A stretch of DNA of 64,000 nt from UBA8437 sp964646205 (GTDB lineage Bacteria > Planctomycetota > Planctomycetia > Planctomycetales > Planctomycetaceae): positions 34,495 through 98,494 of the forward strand of contig CAZYAZ010000011.1 in NCBI GenBank assembly GCA_964646205.1, in the 5' to 3' direction. Made by a program: the position numbers and the translations under genes. The notes beneath the pieces were generated by a model. It ran no database searches, was not told where the DNA came from, and was given only the letters and a program-made list of their open reading frames with translations. Shown in pieces: positions 8,649-17,419 of the stretch; positions within the stretch are counted from its first letter, which is position 1; each line of letters starts with the position of its first letter.

Positions 8649-10178
8649 ATGTGCCGTTTGGCGTGCGCATTGGTGTTGGGAGTCGTTGCGATCACAACGG
8701 GGTCGACCAGCCAGGTCTTTGCACAGGGCACGCCCAAGTCTGAGACCCCGCTGCTGGAAGAGTTGCGAGACCGTTTGGACGCTCAGGAAGCCGAATTGTC
8801 CGCATTGCGGGCGGCCCTGAAACGTCAGCAGGAGGCTGAAAATGGTCCGGTTCGGCAAGTGTCTTCTGCGATCGATTTGACGGAAATCGCTACTGATCCA
8901 ACCGGAAACGACGACGGAATCGGTCTGGATGAAATTCTGTCAGGGATGAACAAGAGGATCGACGGAACGGTCAAACCGGGGACGTCAGCCAACACTATGA
9001 AAGTCGTTGGTCGTGTTCACGTCGACTACTGGGGTTTTCCGGAATCTTCCGCGGCTGTGAATGCAATTGAGACCGGCGATCCAACTCGCTCGCCCCAGGA
9101 TCGCCTTGGATTTCGCCGTATACGGTTCGGTGTTCGTGGCAATGTGAATCCGAACATGGAATACCGGATCGAGATGGAGTTCGCCGGTGCCAACAATTCC
9201 GAGTTTCGTGATGTGTGGCTCGGCTTTCACGACCTGGACGTTTTGCAGACGGTGCTGATCGGTAACCAGAAACGGCCCTATGGTTTGGATCACCTCAACA
9301 GCAGCCGTTACAACGTCTTCATCGAGCGGCCGTTCGTGATCGAGTCGTTCAACCAGGACGCGCGGCGTCTGGGGATCGCCTCCTACGGTGTGTCGGATGA
9401 CCAGGAGTGGAATTGGCGGTTCGGCGTCTACAACCAGCGTTTGATCCAGGACGAGGGCCAGTACATCAACGACCATTTGCAGGCGGAAATCGCCGGTCGA
9501 TTGGCCACCACGTTTCTCTGGGAAGATGATGGTCGTGATCATGGCCACCTGGCCATTCACGGTACCGTGGCTCATCCTGACGGCAATGCGATCAACAACG
9601 GCAGTCAGGACAACGAGGCTCGTTTCCGTCATCGCCCGGAAGCCCGCAGCGTCAATCGTTGGCTCGACACTGGACGGATCTCGGGAGCTGACTGGTACAC
9701 GATGATCGGCATGGAATCTCTGGTGAACCTTGGTCCACTGCAATTGTGCGGCGAGTTCCAGAACCTCTGGTTGGAGCGGGATCCCGGTGCGGGCCCCGAT
9801 GTCCACCTGATGGGTGGATACGCCTACGTTTCCTATTTCCTGACAGGTGAGAACATGACCTGGTCCAGGAAGTCTGGCACTGTCGGCCGTGTGAAGCCCA
9901 ACGAGAACTTTTTCATGGGATCCGGCGGCGACGCCGGCGGGTGGGGTGCCTGGCAACTCGCACTGCGATGGTCGTATGCCGATTTCACCGATGCGGATAT
10001 CACTGGTGGTGTTGGGGAATCCCTGACCTTCGGAGTCAACTGGCACTGGAATCCCAACGCCCGAATGCAGTTCAACTTCATCGATGGGCGAATTGCCGAT
10101 CGTGATGTCTTCGCTGGAGGGCCGCTGGACGGTGGCAGCTACCAGATCATTGGCACACGATTCCTGATCGATTTTTGA
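8649..10178 (+). CDS. Outer-membrane porin, OprO/OprP-type
   Basis: This is a 509-residue protein with a signal peptide (residues 1 to about 25, ending near VFAQG). A short coiled coil follows (about 30-62, LLEELRDRLDAQEAELSALRAAL), as in many planctomycete porins, and then a long beta-barrel region. Recognisable segments are RLGFRRIRFGVRGNVNPNMEYRIEMEFA, the anchor GNQKRPYGLDHLNSSRY and the late AWQLALRWSYADFTDADI. The chain ends in phenylalanine (TRFLIDF), the outer-membrane insertion signal. The family forms trimeric anion- or phosphate-preferring channels; selectivity here is unknown. The ATG at 8649 is preferred over the TTG before it because AGAGG lies 8 bases upstream. The 226 bases before it (8423-8648) are AT-richer and presumably hold its promoter, although no convincing -35/-10 pair was found. 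Confidence 0.88.
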   Translation: MCRLACALVLGVVAITTGSTSQVFAQGTPKSETPLLEELRDRLDAQEAELSALRAALKRQQEAENGPVRQVSSAIDLTEIATDPTGNDDGIGLDEILSGMNKRIDGTVKPGTSANTMKVVGRVHVDYWGFPESSAAVNAIETGDPTRSPQDRLGFRRIRFGVRGNVNPNMEYRIEMEFAGANNSEFRDVWLGFHDLDVLQTVLIGNQKRPYGLDHLNSSRYNVFIERPFVIESFNQDARRLGIASYGVSDDQEWNWRFGVYNQRLIQDEGQYINDHLQAEIAGRLATTFLWEDDGRDHGHLAIHGTVAHPDGNAINNGSQDNEARFRHRPEARSVNRWLDTGRISGADWYTMIGMESLVNLGPLQLCGEFQNLWLERDPGAGPDVHLMGGYAYVSYFLTGENMTWSRKSGTVGRVKPNENFFMGSGGDAGGWGAWQLALRWSYADFTDADITGGVGESLTFGVNWHWNPNARMQFNFIDGRIADRDVFAGGPLDGGSYQIIGTRFLIDF

Positions 10179-10182
10179 TCCG

Positions 10183-10282
10183 NNNNNNNNNNNNNNNNNN
10201 NNNNNNNNNNNNNNNNNNNNNNNNNNNNNNNNNNNNNNNNNNNNNNNNNNNNNNNNNNNNNNNNNNNNNNNNNNNNNNNNNN
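10183..10282. other. Scaffold gap (100 N)
   Basis: This is a second run of 100 N. It begins four bases after the porin stop codon and ends inside the SGNH-type gene on the minus strand. Unlike the first gap, the edges share no overlap. Because most of the SGNH gene must lie in it, the true length is probably several hundred bases unless the contig order is wrong. Confidence 0.98.
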
Positions 10283-10617
10283 TTGAGCAGGCTGTCTCGG
10301 GAGGTGTGCGCGGTGGTCGAGAGGTGGTAGTAACGGACCCGATCACCAAGTTCACCCCTGAGCCGGTTCTCCAGGGCAGATTCGATCTGCAACAGGACCG
10401 AGCCGCCCAGGGTCAGCACATCCAGCATGCCATCATCCCGCGATGTCGGTGCCGAGACCGCACCGGAGGACCGCAACTCGGGGTAGTAGTAATCCCAGAC
10501 GTCGGCTTCCACACGCACCAGCCGCAGCACAGTCACGACGACCATCGCCAGGAAGGCGATGTAGGTTGCGACGAACCAACGTCGGCGACGGGGTGAAGGA
10601 GAGGTCGAGTCGGGCAT
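10283..10617 (-). CDS. Membrane-anchored SGNH/GDSL-like protein, N-terminal part (3' end lost in gap)
   Basis: Only the first ~111 residues are present. They show a basic N-terminus, a transmembrane helix (residues about 14-35), and then the start of an SGNH-hydrolase-like fold. The strand LDVLTLGGSVL looks like block I (usually GDS; here GGS), and YHLSTTAHTSRDSL resembles the block II region with its turn. Such proteins in planctomycetes are often membrane-bound and of unknown substrate. The ATG at 10617 is the only good start. The gene is divergent from the membrane protein at 10696. The assignment is tentative because blocks III and V are missing. Confidence 0.55.
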
Positions 10618-10695
10618 GGCAAGCTGCCATTATAGCCGGGTCCAGGGCCTGGTGTGCTATTCTGGCTGGACCAGTTGATCCAGGAGCGTGGCGGA

Positions 10696-12693
10696 GTGAC
10701 CGGTTTCAGTTATCAGAAGCAGCCTGGATCACTGGGGCGTTGGGTGCTGATTGCCTGGTCGGTGCTTTCGCTCCTCGCGGTGACGGCCCACTTGTTTTCC
10801 GCAACGGTCAGTTGGACACGTCCGGAGATCCGGATGGTCCGGTCGGTCGGGGACCTGGGCGGGTTGGTCGCGGAGATCCTCGAACGCGTGCCGTCCGACG
10901 CGCCAGTGCTGGTGGACACCTGGCAGGCCCCGCGAGTGCCTGCCGACCAGTTCCTGGAACGAGAACTGTCGTACTGGATCTTTCCCCGTCGTGTGTATTC
11001 AGCATCCGCCATCCGCGAGTCACGGCGGTCTCTCGAGGAGTTTGTGACGACCCACAAGATCGGATGGGTGGTGCACGGGAACCGGCTCGTCGAGATCGAG
11101 GCCGAAACGGTCGAGTCGGTCCTGGGGCCGCTGAAACCCGAGGACAACGCGGTGGTGGCCTCGCCGGGTTTGTTGAAAACGTTGGATCCGCTGAGGTATC
11201 CCGCGGCGATGGGTTGGTTGCTTTTCGGAGTGGCGGTCGTGATCACGATTGCCGGTGGCCGGGGGCTGCTGTTGTCGGTGGGGGTGGACGGCCAGTTGTC
11301 GTCAACAAGTGAACGGTGGGGCTGGGCGTGGCTGGCAGGACTCGCGGTCACGTCGCTGACTGGATTGCTGTTGTTCTTGTGCGGCAAACCGGTGGCGTTC
11401 TGGTTGCCGTTGTTACCGAACCTGGTGCTGGGAGGGGTGGCTGCCGGATTGCGGAAGCGAGAGACCGGTGGGCCGACCGAGGACGTCGTGATGCCTGGAG
11501 ATGTTCCGCAGGTCTCGGCGAACCGCCGATCTCGCCTGCTGGCACCGGTGCTGGTGATGTTCGTGGTGGTGGTGGTGGTCGCAGCCATCCGAGGAATCGA
11601 GGGGTTTGATCAGCGGATGCAGTGGGCCTACAAGGCGAGGCTGATGCAGACGGAGCCAGGACCGTGGGATGGGTCGGTTTTTCAGGATCCCGATCACGTG
11701 CATTTTCATCCTCGATACCCATTGCTGGTCCCGGCTGCCGAGGCAGTTTTTGGTGGAGCGGGAGGGTACGACAGTGCCACCAACCGGGGGTTCAGCGAAT
11801 CGACGGCGGTGTTGATCTTTCCCCTGACCTGGTTGGCCCTGGGCGGCGTGGTGATCGGGGGGCTGGCCAGGCTGGGAAGCCGGGATCCTGTAAGGGGAGG
11901 CGTGCTGTTTCTGATGCTGCCAGTGTGGTTCGGACTCGGAGCGTTGCAGAACAACCTCGCCGCTTTCAAGGGGTGCCCCGAATTGTTGGTCGGGGCGGCC
12001 CTGTTGTCGGCAGTTGTGGCGGCATTGGCGGCACTGGGTCGGGGGCAAGGACAGGGACGTGGTTGGTGGTTCCTGGTGGGGCTGTGCCTGGTGGTGGCTG
12101 GATTGGCCAAGGCCGAGGGGACGGTGGCGGTGGCGGTCCTGGTGGGAGTGCCCGGAATTGCCGCGATTGCTCACCGCCAGCGACGGGTCACCAGAGAAAT
12201 CGTTTTGACCGCCGTCGTGGTGGTCCTGGTCCTGGCAACCCATGAGGTGGTGTTCACGCGAGGTGTCGTGGCCGGCGTGCTACCGGATGACTATCGCCAA
12301 TTGTTGACGGTGTCGGGCGTGGTTGCTGGACTCTGGCGGTTGCCGGGGGTCGTAAGGAAGTTCCTGGTGGAAGCCGCTGTTGCCCCGTGGTTTGGAGCCG
12401 TCGGCCTGCTGCTGGTCGTGGCGATCTTCCGGGACCGGCGGGGCTGGCGGACTCTTGCGGTGGGCTGGCCGCTGGTGACCAGTGGGCTGATGTTGGCTGC
12501 TTTTTGTGTGCCGTTTCTGGTGATACCCGACTACGAGAACAACCTGGAATGGGCGGCTGGACGGCTGGTGATGCAGATCGCCCCCCTGGCAACCTGGTCG
12601 CTGGTCGTGATACTCCATCGCGGCAAAACGGACCCGGTCGACGAATCAGTGGACTCGCTGGCCGGGGACGGCGCCCGAGTCGGGAGCGAGTAG
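10696..12693 (+). CDS. Polytopic membrane protein, glycosyltransferase-like, function unknown
   Basis: This is a ~665-residue protein. The GTG at 10696 has AGGAG nine bases upstream and is preferred; the frame also opens at a GTG at 10654. One N-terminal transmembrane helix is followed by a soluble loop of about 100 residues and then about 9-10 further hydrophobic segments up to the C-terminus. A loop around residues 320-350 has an aromatic, acidic pattern (DPDHVHFHPRYPLLVPA) like the first periplasmic loop of GT-C/ArnT-type glycosyltransferases, but the match is weak. The last 48 bases overlap the 3' end of metG on the other strand. Confidence 0.6.
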   Translation: MTGFSYQKQPGSLGRWVLIAWSVLSLLAVTAHLFSATVSWTRPEIRMVRSVGDLGGLVAEILERVPSDAPVLVDTWQAPRVPADQFLERELSYWIFPRRVYSASAIRESRRSLEEFVTTHKIGWVVHGNRLVEIEAETVESVLGPLKPEDNAVVASPGLLKTLDPLRYPAAMGWLLFGVAVVITIAGGRGLLLSVGVDGQLSSTSERWGWAWLAGLAVTSLTGLLLFLCGKPVAFWLPLLPNLVLGGVAAGLRKRETGGPTEDVVMPGDVPQVSANRRSRLLAPVLVMFVVVVVVAAIRGIEGFDQRMQWAYKARLMQTEPGPWDGSVFQDPDHVHFHPRYPLLVPAAEAVFGGAGGYDSATNRGFSESTAVLIFPLTWLALGGVVIGGLARLGSRDPVRGGVLFLMLPVWFGLGALQNNLAAFKGCPELLVGAALLSAVVAALAALGRGQGQGRGWWFLVGLCLVVAGLAKAEGTVAVAVLVGVPGIAAIAHRQRRVTREIVLTAVVVVLVLATHEVVFTRGVVAGVLPDDYRQLLTVSGVVAGLWRLPGVVRKFLVEAAVAPWFGAVGLLLVVAIFRDRRGWRTLAVGWPLVTSGLMLAAFCVPFLVIPDYENNLEWAAGRLVMQIAPLATWSLVVILHRGKTDPVDESVDSLAGDGARVGSE

Positions 12694-14790
12694 GAAGATG
12701 TCGTCCTCGCCAGGACCGGCGGCCAGCACCATGCCTTCGCTGGTTCCAAACCGCATCTTCCGCGGGGCGAGGTTGGCACAACAGACGACCAGTCGGTCGA
12801 CGAGGTCCTCGGGCTGGTAGACGCCCTTGATGCCGGCGAAGACCGTCTTGCGGACATCGCCACCGAGGTCGAGAACCAGTTGCAGCAGCTTGTCGGCTCC
12901 CTCGACATGAGACGCCTGGGCCACGCGAGCCACTCGCATATCGACTTTCATGAAGTCGTCAAACGTGCAGTTCTCGGTTGTCAGTGGCTCTTGCTGGTGG
13001 GCTTCACAAGCTGCCGTGGGGGCTTCCGCCTCGGGCTGGTCGTCTCCACCACCGTTTTCGTCAATTGTCTCCGGTGGGGGCGTGTCCTCACCGGGTTCTT
13101 CGCTCGCGGTGTCTTCTGCTTCCACGGCTTCGGGTTGATTCTCCAGGGGAGTGGCTTCCTTGCTGTCATCGATCATGGCTTGTACCTGCTTGGGGTCGAC
13201 TCGTTGCATCATGTGCTGGAACTCCCCGACGGGAGTGCCGGCCAGCGGTGTCTGGGACTGATCCCAGTTGCTGATCGGATCGTTGAGCAATTGCCCGGTC
13301 TGTTCGGCCAGTTGGGGCAGAACCGGTGCGAGATAGATGGCCAGTTGTCGGAAGAGGTTCAGGGCGATGCTGCAGACATCGACCAGTCGGTCCGCCTGGT
13401 CGGGGTCTTTCTTCAATGCCCACGGTGCAGCATCTTCGACGAACTTGTTGGCTGCATCGGCCAGTGCCATCACCTCACGCATCGCCGTGTTGAAATCGCA
13501 TGCTTCGTACGCCGCGGCAATCCGTTCGCCGGCCTCGGTTCCGCGGACAAAAAGTCCGTCGTCGTCGGGGTAATCGGCGGCGGTGTTTTTTCCGGCGATG
13601 AACTTGGCCGTGCGACTGGCCAGGTTGACCACCTTGCCGACCAGGTCGGTGTTCACCTTGGTGACGAACTCGTCGAGATTGAGATCCAGGTCGTCCAGGC
13701 GAGGGCCGAGCTTGGCGGCGTAGTAATAACGGATCCAGGCGGGGTTGAGATGCTCGAGATACGTCGAGGCCTGCACAAAGGTGCCTTCGGATTTCGACAT
13801 CTTCCGCCCGTCGACGGTCAGGAAACCGTGGATGTGCACCTTTGTCGGCAGGTTGAACCCGGCGGTCTTGAGCATTGCCGGCCAGAACAGCGTGTGGAAG
13901 TAGGTGATGTCCTTGCCGATGAAGTGATGGATTTCTGTCTCGGGGTCGCGCCACCACGTGTCGAAGTCTTCACCGTTGGCCTGGCACCACTGGTGGGTGG
14001 ACGCCATGTAGCCAATCGGTGCGTCGAACCAGACGTACCAGTAATGTCCGGGGGCATCGGGGATTTCGAAGCCGAAGTAGGGAGCGGGTCTCGAAACGTC
14101 CCAGTCACGGAGTTCGTCGCCCAGGAAGTGGCCCTTGAGATAGTTGGCAACCTCCGACTGCAGGTGGTCGCCCTCTTGCGTCCACTCGTCGAGAAACTCG
14201 TGCAACTGTTCGATGCGGACAAACAGGTGATCGGCGGTTCGGATTTCGGGAGTGGCCCCCGAAAGTGTGCTGCGGGGGTCGATGAGGTCGGTGGGACTGA
14301 AGTTGGCCAGGCACTTGTCGCAGCTGTCACCGTACTGGTCGGGTGCCTCGCACTTGGGACACGTGCCCCGGACAAATCGATCGGCCAGGAAGGTGCCCTC
14401 GACCGGGTCAAACAACTGGGTGACCTGTTTCTGGTGGACCAGGTCGGCGTCGCGGAGTGCCTGCCAGATTTCGGCACATTGTGTGCGATTCTCGTCGCTA
14501 TTGGTGCTGCCGTAGTTGTCGAAGGCGATGTCGAATCCGGCAAAGTCGCGGACGTGTGCCTGTTGCATCTCGCCGATGACTTCCGTTTCGCTCCGCCCCT
14601 CCTGGCGGGCCCGGATCATGATCGCCGTCCCGTGGGTGTCGTCGGCGCACAGGTAGATGCAGCGGTGGCCACGGAGATTCTGGAAACGCACCCAGATGTC
14701 GGTCTGGATGTATTCGACCAGGTGACCAATATGAATGTGCCCGTTGGCATACGGCAAAGCCGCGGTCACCAGGATCCGACGTCCGCTCAT
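12646..14790 (-). CDS. metG: Methionine--tRNA ligase
   Basis: This is a ~714-residue cytoplasmic enzyme that charges tRNA-Met. It has the HIGH motif in the form HIHIGH (about residues 16-21), a zinc knuckle with four cysteines (CPKC then CDKC near 150-170), the KMSKS loop as KMSKSEG (about 335), an anticodon-binding helical domain and a linker rich in E, P and A. A C-terminal EMAP-II/Trbp111-like tRNA-binding domain starts at FDDFMKVDMRVARV, as in dimeric MetRS. The ATG at 14790 directly precedes the first conserved strand (RRILVTAALPYANG); an in-frame ATG at 14829 would add 13 residues. The 3' end overlaps the convergent membrane-protein gene. Confidence 0.95.
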   Translation of the reverse strand: MSGRRILVTAALPYANGHIHIGHLVEYIQTDIWVRFQNLRGHRCIYLCADDTHGTAIMIRARQEGRSETEVIGEMQQAHVRDFAGFDIAFDNYGSTNSDENRTQCAEIWQALRDADLVHQKQVTQLFDPVEGTFLADRFVRGTCPKCEAPDQYGDSCDKCLANFSPTDLIDPRSTLSGATPEIRTADHLFVRIEQLHEFLDEWTQEGDHLQSEVANYLKGHFLGDELRDWDVSRPAPYFGFEIPDAPGHYWYVWFDAPIGYMASTHQWCQANGEDFDTWWRDPETEIHHFIGKDITYFHTLFWPAMLKTAGFNLPTKVHIHGFLTVDGRKMSKSEGTFVQASTYLEHLNPAWIRYYYAAKLGPRLDDLDLNLDEFVTKVNTDLVGKVVNLASRTAKFIAGKNTAADYPDDDGLFVRGTEAGERIAAAYEACDFNTAMREVMALADAANKFVEDAAPWALKKDPDQADRLVDVCSIALNLFRQLAIYLAPVLPQLAEQTGQLLNDPISNWDQSQTPLAGTPVGEFQHMMQRVDPKQVQAMIDDSKEATPLENQPEAVEAEDTASEEPGEDTPPPETIDENGGGDDQPEAEAPTAACEAHQQEPLTTENCTFDDFMKVDMRVARVAQASHVEGADKLLQLVLDLGGDVRKTVFAGIKGVYQPEDLVDRLVVCCANLAPRKMRFGTSEGMVLAAGPGEDDIFLLAPDSGAVPGQRVH

Positions 14791-14888
14791 GGTCCGTGTC
14801 GCTTTCGCCAGCCCCGGTTGGTCAGGCACGCATTGTATTGATTCGACGGGAACCAGCCAGAGCAGGCCGCCGACGAGAGGCCGAGAAA

Positions 14889-16151
14889 CTAGTCGCTGGG
14901 CCGATTGGGAAATGTCATCCGGACCGTCACATTGCTGTTTCCACGCTTGAGGATGACCGGGATGGTGTCACCCCAGTTCCGCCGGAGCATCGAGTGTGCG
15001 TTGAATTGCTTGATGGTCATGTCGTGGGATTGTCCGTCGAGACCGACGACAACGTCTCCGACCTTGATTCCGGCCTTGCGGGTGTGTGGTCCCCAGATGA
15101 AGGTGACCTTCAGCGCCAGCTTGTTGGGTGGGACTTTCAATCGGCGGCGTTCATTGGCATTCAGCCGACGGCCCCAGAGACCACAATTGGGGCCGACGAC
15201 GTGAAGAGATTCGCGCCAGCTCGGATCGGTGGATTGTCGCCAGCCGCTTGGCAGGTCGATCCGGGCCCCGATGGCCTCTCCGTTGCGTTGCAGTTTCAGG
15301 GACAAACGACCACGGGCGGGGATTGTCTCGAGAACCCGCGAGAAGTCTCCGAGTGTCAACACGCGATGGTCTCCGGCACTGTCAATCCTGTCACCGGAGC
15401 GGATTCCCGCCCTGGCGGCCGGGGTTCCCGGCCGGACCCTGTCGACGACCGACTGGTTCACGGGGTCGACGGAGATGCCCAGGTTGGCCGGTGTCGGGTA
15501 GGTGAAGACCATCTGCCGCCTGAGCTTGTCCTGGTTGCGGAGGTGCTTGAGCGTGGCGACCTTGATGTCGTGGCAGTGAATGCACTTGTTCTTTCGCTTG
15601 GCCATCATCGCCCGCATTGTCGGGATCTGTTCGGGTGTACGGACGGTGCGGCCGGTCGGCTCCAGAGCACTCTTCAACACGTCGCCCAGCTTGTGCAGCA
15701 TCAGGGCTTTGCGCATGGTGGCCAGGAGCGAATCCCGGTTGAGGTGAGATTCGGGATCCGAGTCATCTCGGCCGCCGTACCGGGTGTAGACACGGTTCTC
15801 GGCGTCCATGAAGAACGACATCCAGGTCAGGTCGAATTCGAACTGGAACAGGTCCAGGTTGATGCCATTCATCGACTGGATGCGGACACAGACAAACTGG
15901 CGGGACAACCGTCCCACCTGGGGGTCACGACGGACAACCTGCCCGTCAAAATCGTTGCAGGCCTGTCAGCGTTCGCACCGGAAGACGACGAACATTGGCT
16001 TGCCAGTCCGCTTGGCCAACTGGCGACCCTGCTCGTAGTCGTAGACCCAGTTGACCAGGCCATCGATTTTCTGCACGGCTGGTTTCTGTGCCATCGATGG
16101 AGCAGGTGTCATGGCCAGAAATGCGGCGATCAGCGGTGTAACGCGTGACAT
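14889..16151 (-). CDS. Secreted thioredoxin-fold/PDZ protein, probable selenoprotein with in-frame UGA at codon 62
   Basis: Read through the TGA at 15966-15968, this is one 420-residue protein. It has a signal peptide (about 1-21, ending PSMAQ) and a thioredoxin-like domain (about 25-135) with the motif C59-E-R-U62-Q-A-C65 after strand KPMFVVFR. Next comes a CIHCH motif (190-194, the CxxCH type used for haem c), then two PDZ domains (about 223-293, with a VRPGTPAARAGIRSGDRI segment, and about 343-413, with RKAGIKVGDVVVGLDG). The frames before and after the TGA are identical, and no other stop or frameshift occurs. GGAG lies eight bases before the ATG. selB and selA are in the same window. Without selenocysteine insertion only a 61-residue exported stub would be made. 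I recall related planctomycete proteins with a plain CxxC or with Sec. A sequencing error turning TGC into TGA is the main alternative. Confidence 0.82.
15936..15963 (-). promoter_or_regulatory. Candidate bacterial SECIS hairpin
   Basis: Numbering the U of UGA as 1, bases 8-12 (CCUGC) pair with 27-31 (GCAGG), extended by two G-U pairs (7-32 and 6-33). Inside, CG at 15-16 can pair with CG at 24-25, with U18-A23 closing a small UUUG apical loop, so a guanine is present at the loop. The loop lies 16-19 bases after the UGA, in the range of known bacterial SECIS elements, which are bound by SelB. The stem is short and was found by eye without a folding program. Confidence 0.6.
15966..15968 (-). 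other. In-frame UGA, probable selenocysteine codon
   Basis: The TGA sits between codons for R61 and Q63 in the thioredoxin motif. Its position corresponds to the second cysteine of a CxxC. Both flanking frames are the same and encode matching parts of one fold. This is the expected place for a catalytic Sec. Confidence 0.8.
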
Positions 16152-16296
16152 GAGGTTGGCTCCGAACGAGTGAGTTCCATGATTATCCTAGGGCTGCCAA
16201 CCGATGATTGCGAACGGGCATCCAGGGTGTGTGGACCTGATGCCTTCAAGTGAGGTGGTTACAATCGCACCAGATCCTTACCCGTGGAGACGTGCC

Positions 16297-17397
16297 ATGT
16301 CGTCATTGTTCAGCCGTGTCGTCGTTTTCGGTCTTGCCGTCATTCTTGCTCCACGGTTGTCGGCACAGGAAGTTGCCTGGACCGACATTCGCAGCCTGGG
16401 AGTCGAGGGACGCGGTTTCGAGAAGACCAAGTCGTTCTTCGATCGCCTGCCCGCGGCGTCCGAGAAACTGGTCCGTCCGCCCGTCTGGTCGCTCAGCCAG
16501 GATTCGGCTGGCATGTGCGTACGATTTGTCACCTCCGCGACCACCCTGCACGCCCGTTGGACACTGCGTCGAAAGCGACTGGCGTTGCCGCACATGGCGG
16601 CAACCGGTGTCAGTGGTGTCGACCTGTATGTCAGGGACGAGAAGAGCCGCTGGCGTTGGCTGGCTTGCGGTTTTCCAACCAAGAGTCCGACCAATTCGGT
16701 ACGGCTCGTTGGTGGAATTCCCGAGGGACGTCGCGAGTACATGTTGTACCTGCCGCTGTACAACGGGGTGACCTCCGTGGAGATCGGTGTTCCGGCGGGG
16801 CAGTCGATCGATAAGGCGCCGGCTCGCCCGGTCTCCCACTCCAAGTCGATCCTGTTCTACGGCACGTCGATCACCCAGGGGGCCTGTGCGTCACGTCCGG
16901 GTATGACCCACCTGGCAATCCTGGGCCGCCGTTACGAGCGGCCCGTGATCAATCTCGGTTTCTCGGGCAACGGTCGCATGGAGATCGAACTGGCTGACCT
17001 GCTGTCTGAACTGGATCCGGCCGTCTACGTCCTGGACTGCCTGCCGAACATGAACGCCCAGGCGGTGGCCTCACGTGTCGAGCCCTTCGTGCGTCGACTG
17101 CGGAAGACACGTCCCACGACGCCGATCCTCCTGGTCGAGGACCGCAGCTATGCCGACTCGTTCCTGGTGACCGGCAAGCGGAAGCGAAACGAAGGCAACT
17201 GGCGTGCCCTGACCGCCGCCTACCAGAAACTGAAGCAAGATGGCGTGGTCGGGTTGCACTATCTGCCGGGTGCCAATCTGCTTGGCGATGATGGTGAGGC
17301 GACCGTTGACAGTTCACACCCCAATGACCTGGGATTCATGAGACAGGCCGAGGCACTCTCGAAGGTGCTGGGGCCGTTGCTCAAGACGGCCAGGTGA
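16297..17397 (+). CDS. Secreted SGNH/GDSL-family hydrolase with N-terminal beta-sandwich domain
   Basis: This is a 366-residue protein. The ATG at 16297, with TGGAGA upstream, begins a signal peptide (to about residue 24, RLSAQ). Residues about 25-175 look like the N-terminal beta-sandwich seen in SGNH_hydro_3-type proteins. The catalytic domain has block I FYGTSITQG (serine nucleophile), block II NLGFSGNGRME, block III LDCLPNM and the final SSHPNDLGF with the catalytic D/H pair. It probably removes an ester group from a carbohydrate or cell-envelope glycan in the periplasm. It is followed after 22 bases by maf. Confidence 0.87.
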   Translation: MSSLFSRVVVFGLAVILAPRLSAQEVAWTDIRSLGVEGRGFEKTKSFFDRLPAASEKLVRPPVWSLSQDSAGMCVRFVTSATTLHARWTLRRKRLALPHMAATGVSGVDLYVRDEKSRWRWLACGFPTKSPTNSVRLVGGIPEGRREYMLYLPLYNGVTSVEIGVPAGQSIDKAPARPVSHSKSILFYGTSITQGACASRPGMTHLAILGRRYERPVINLGFSGNGRMEIELADLLSELDPAVYVLDCLPNMNAQAVASRVEPFVRRLRKTRPTTPILLVEDRSYADSFLVTGKRKRNEGNWRALTAAYQKLKQDGVVGLHYLPGANLLGDDGEATVDSSHPNDLGFMRQAEALSKVLGPLLKTAR

Positions 17398-17419
17398 TGG
17401 CCTGACAAAAGACCGGTTG

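Noticed and set aside
12880..14841. 653-codon open frame on the plus strand
   Set aside because: It is antisense to metG, with no domain or signal, and is a shadow of biased codon use.
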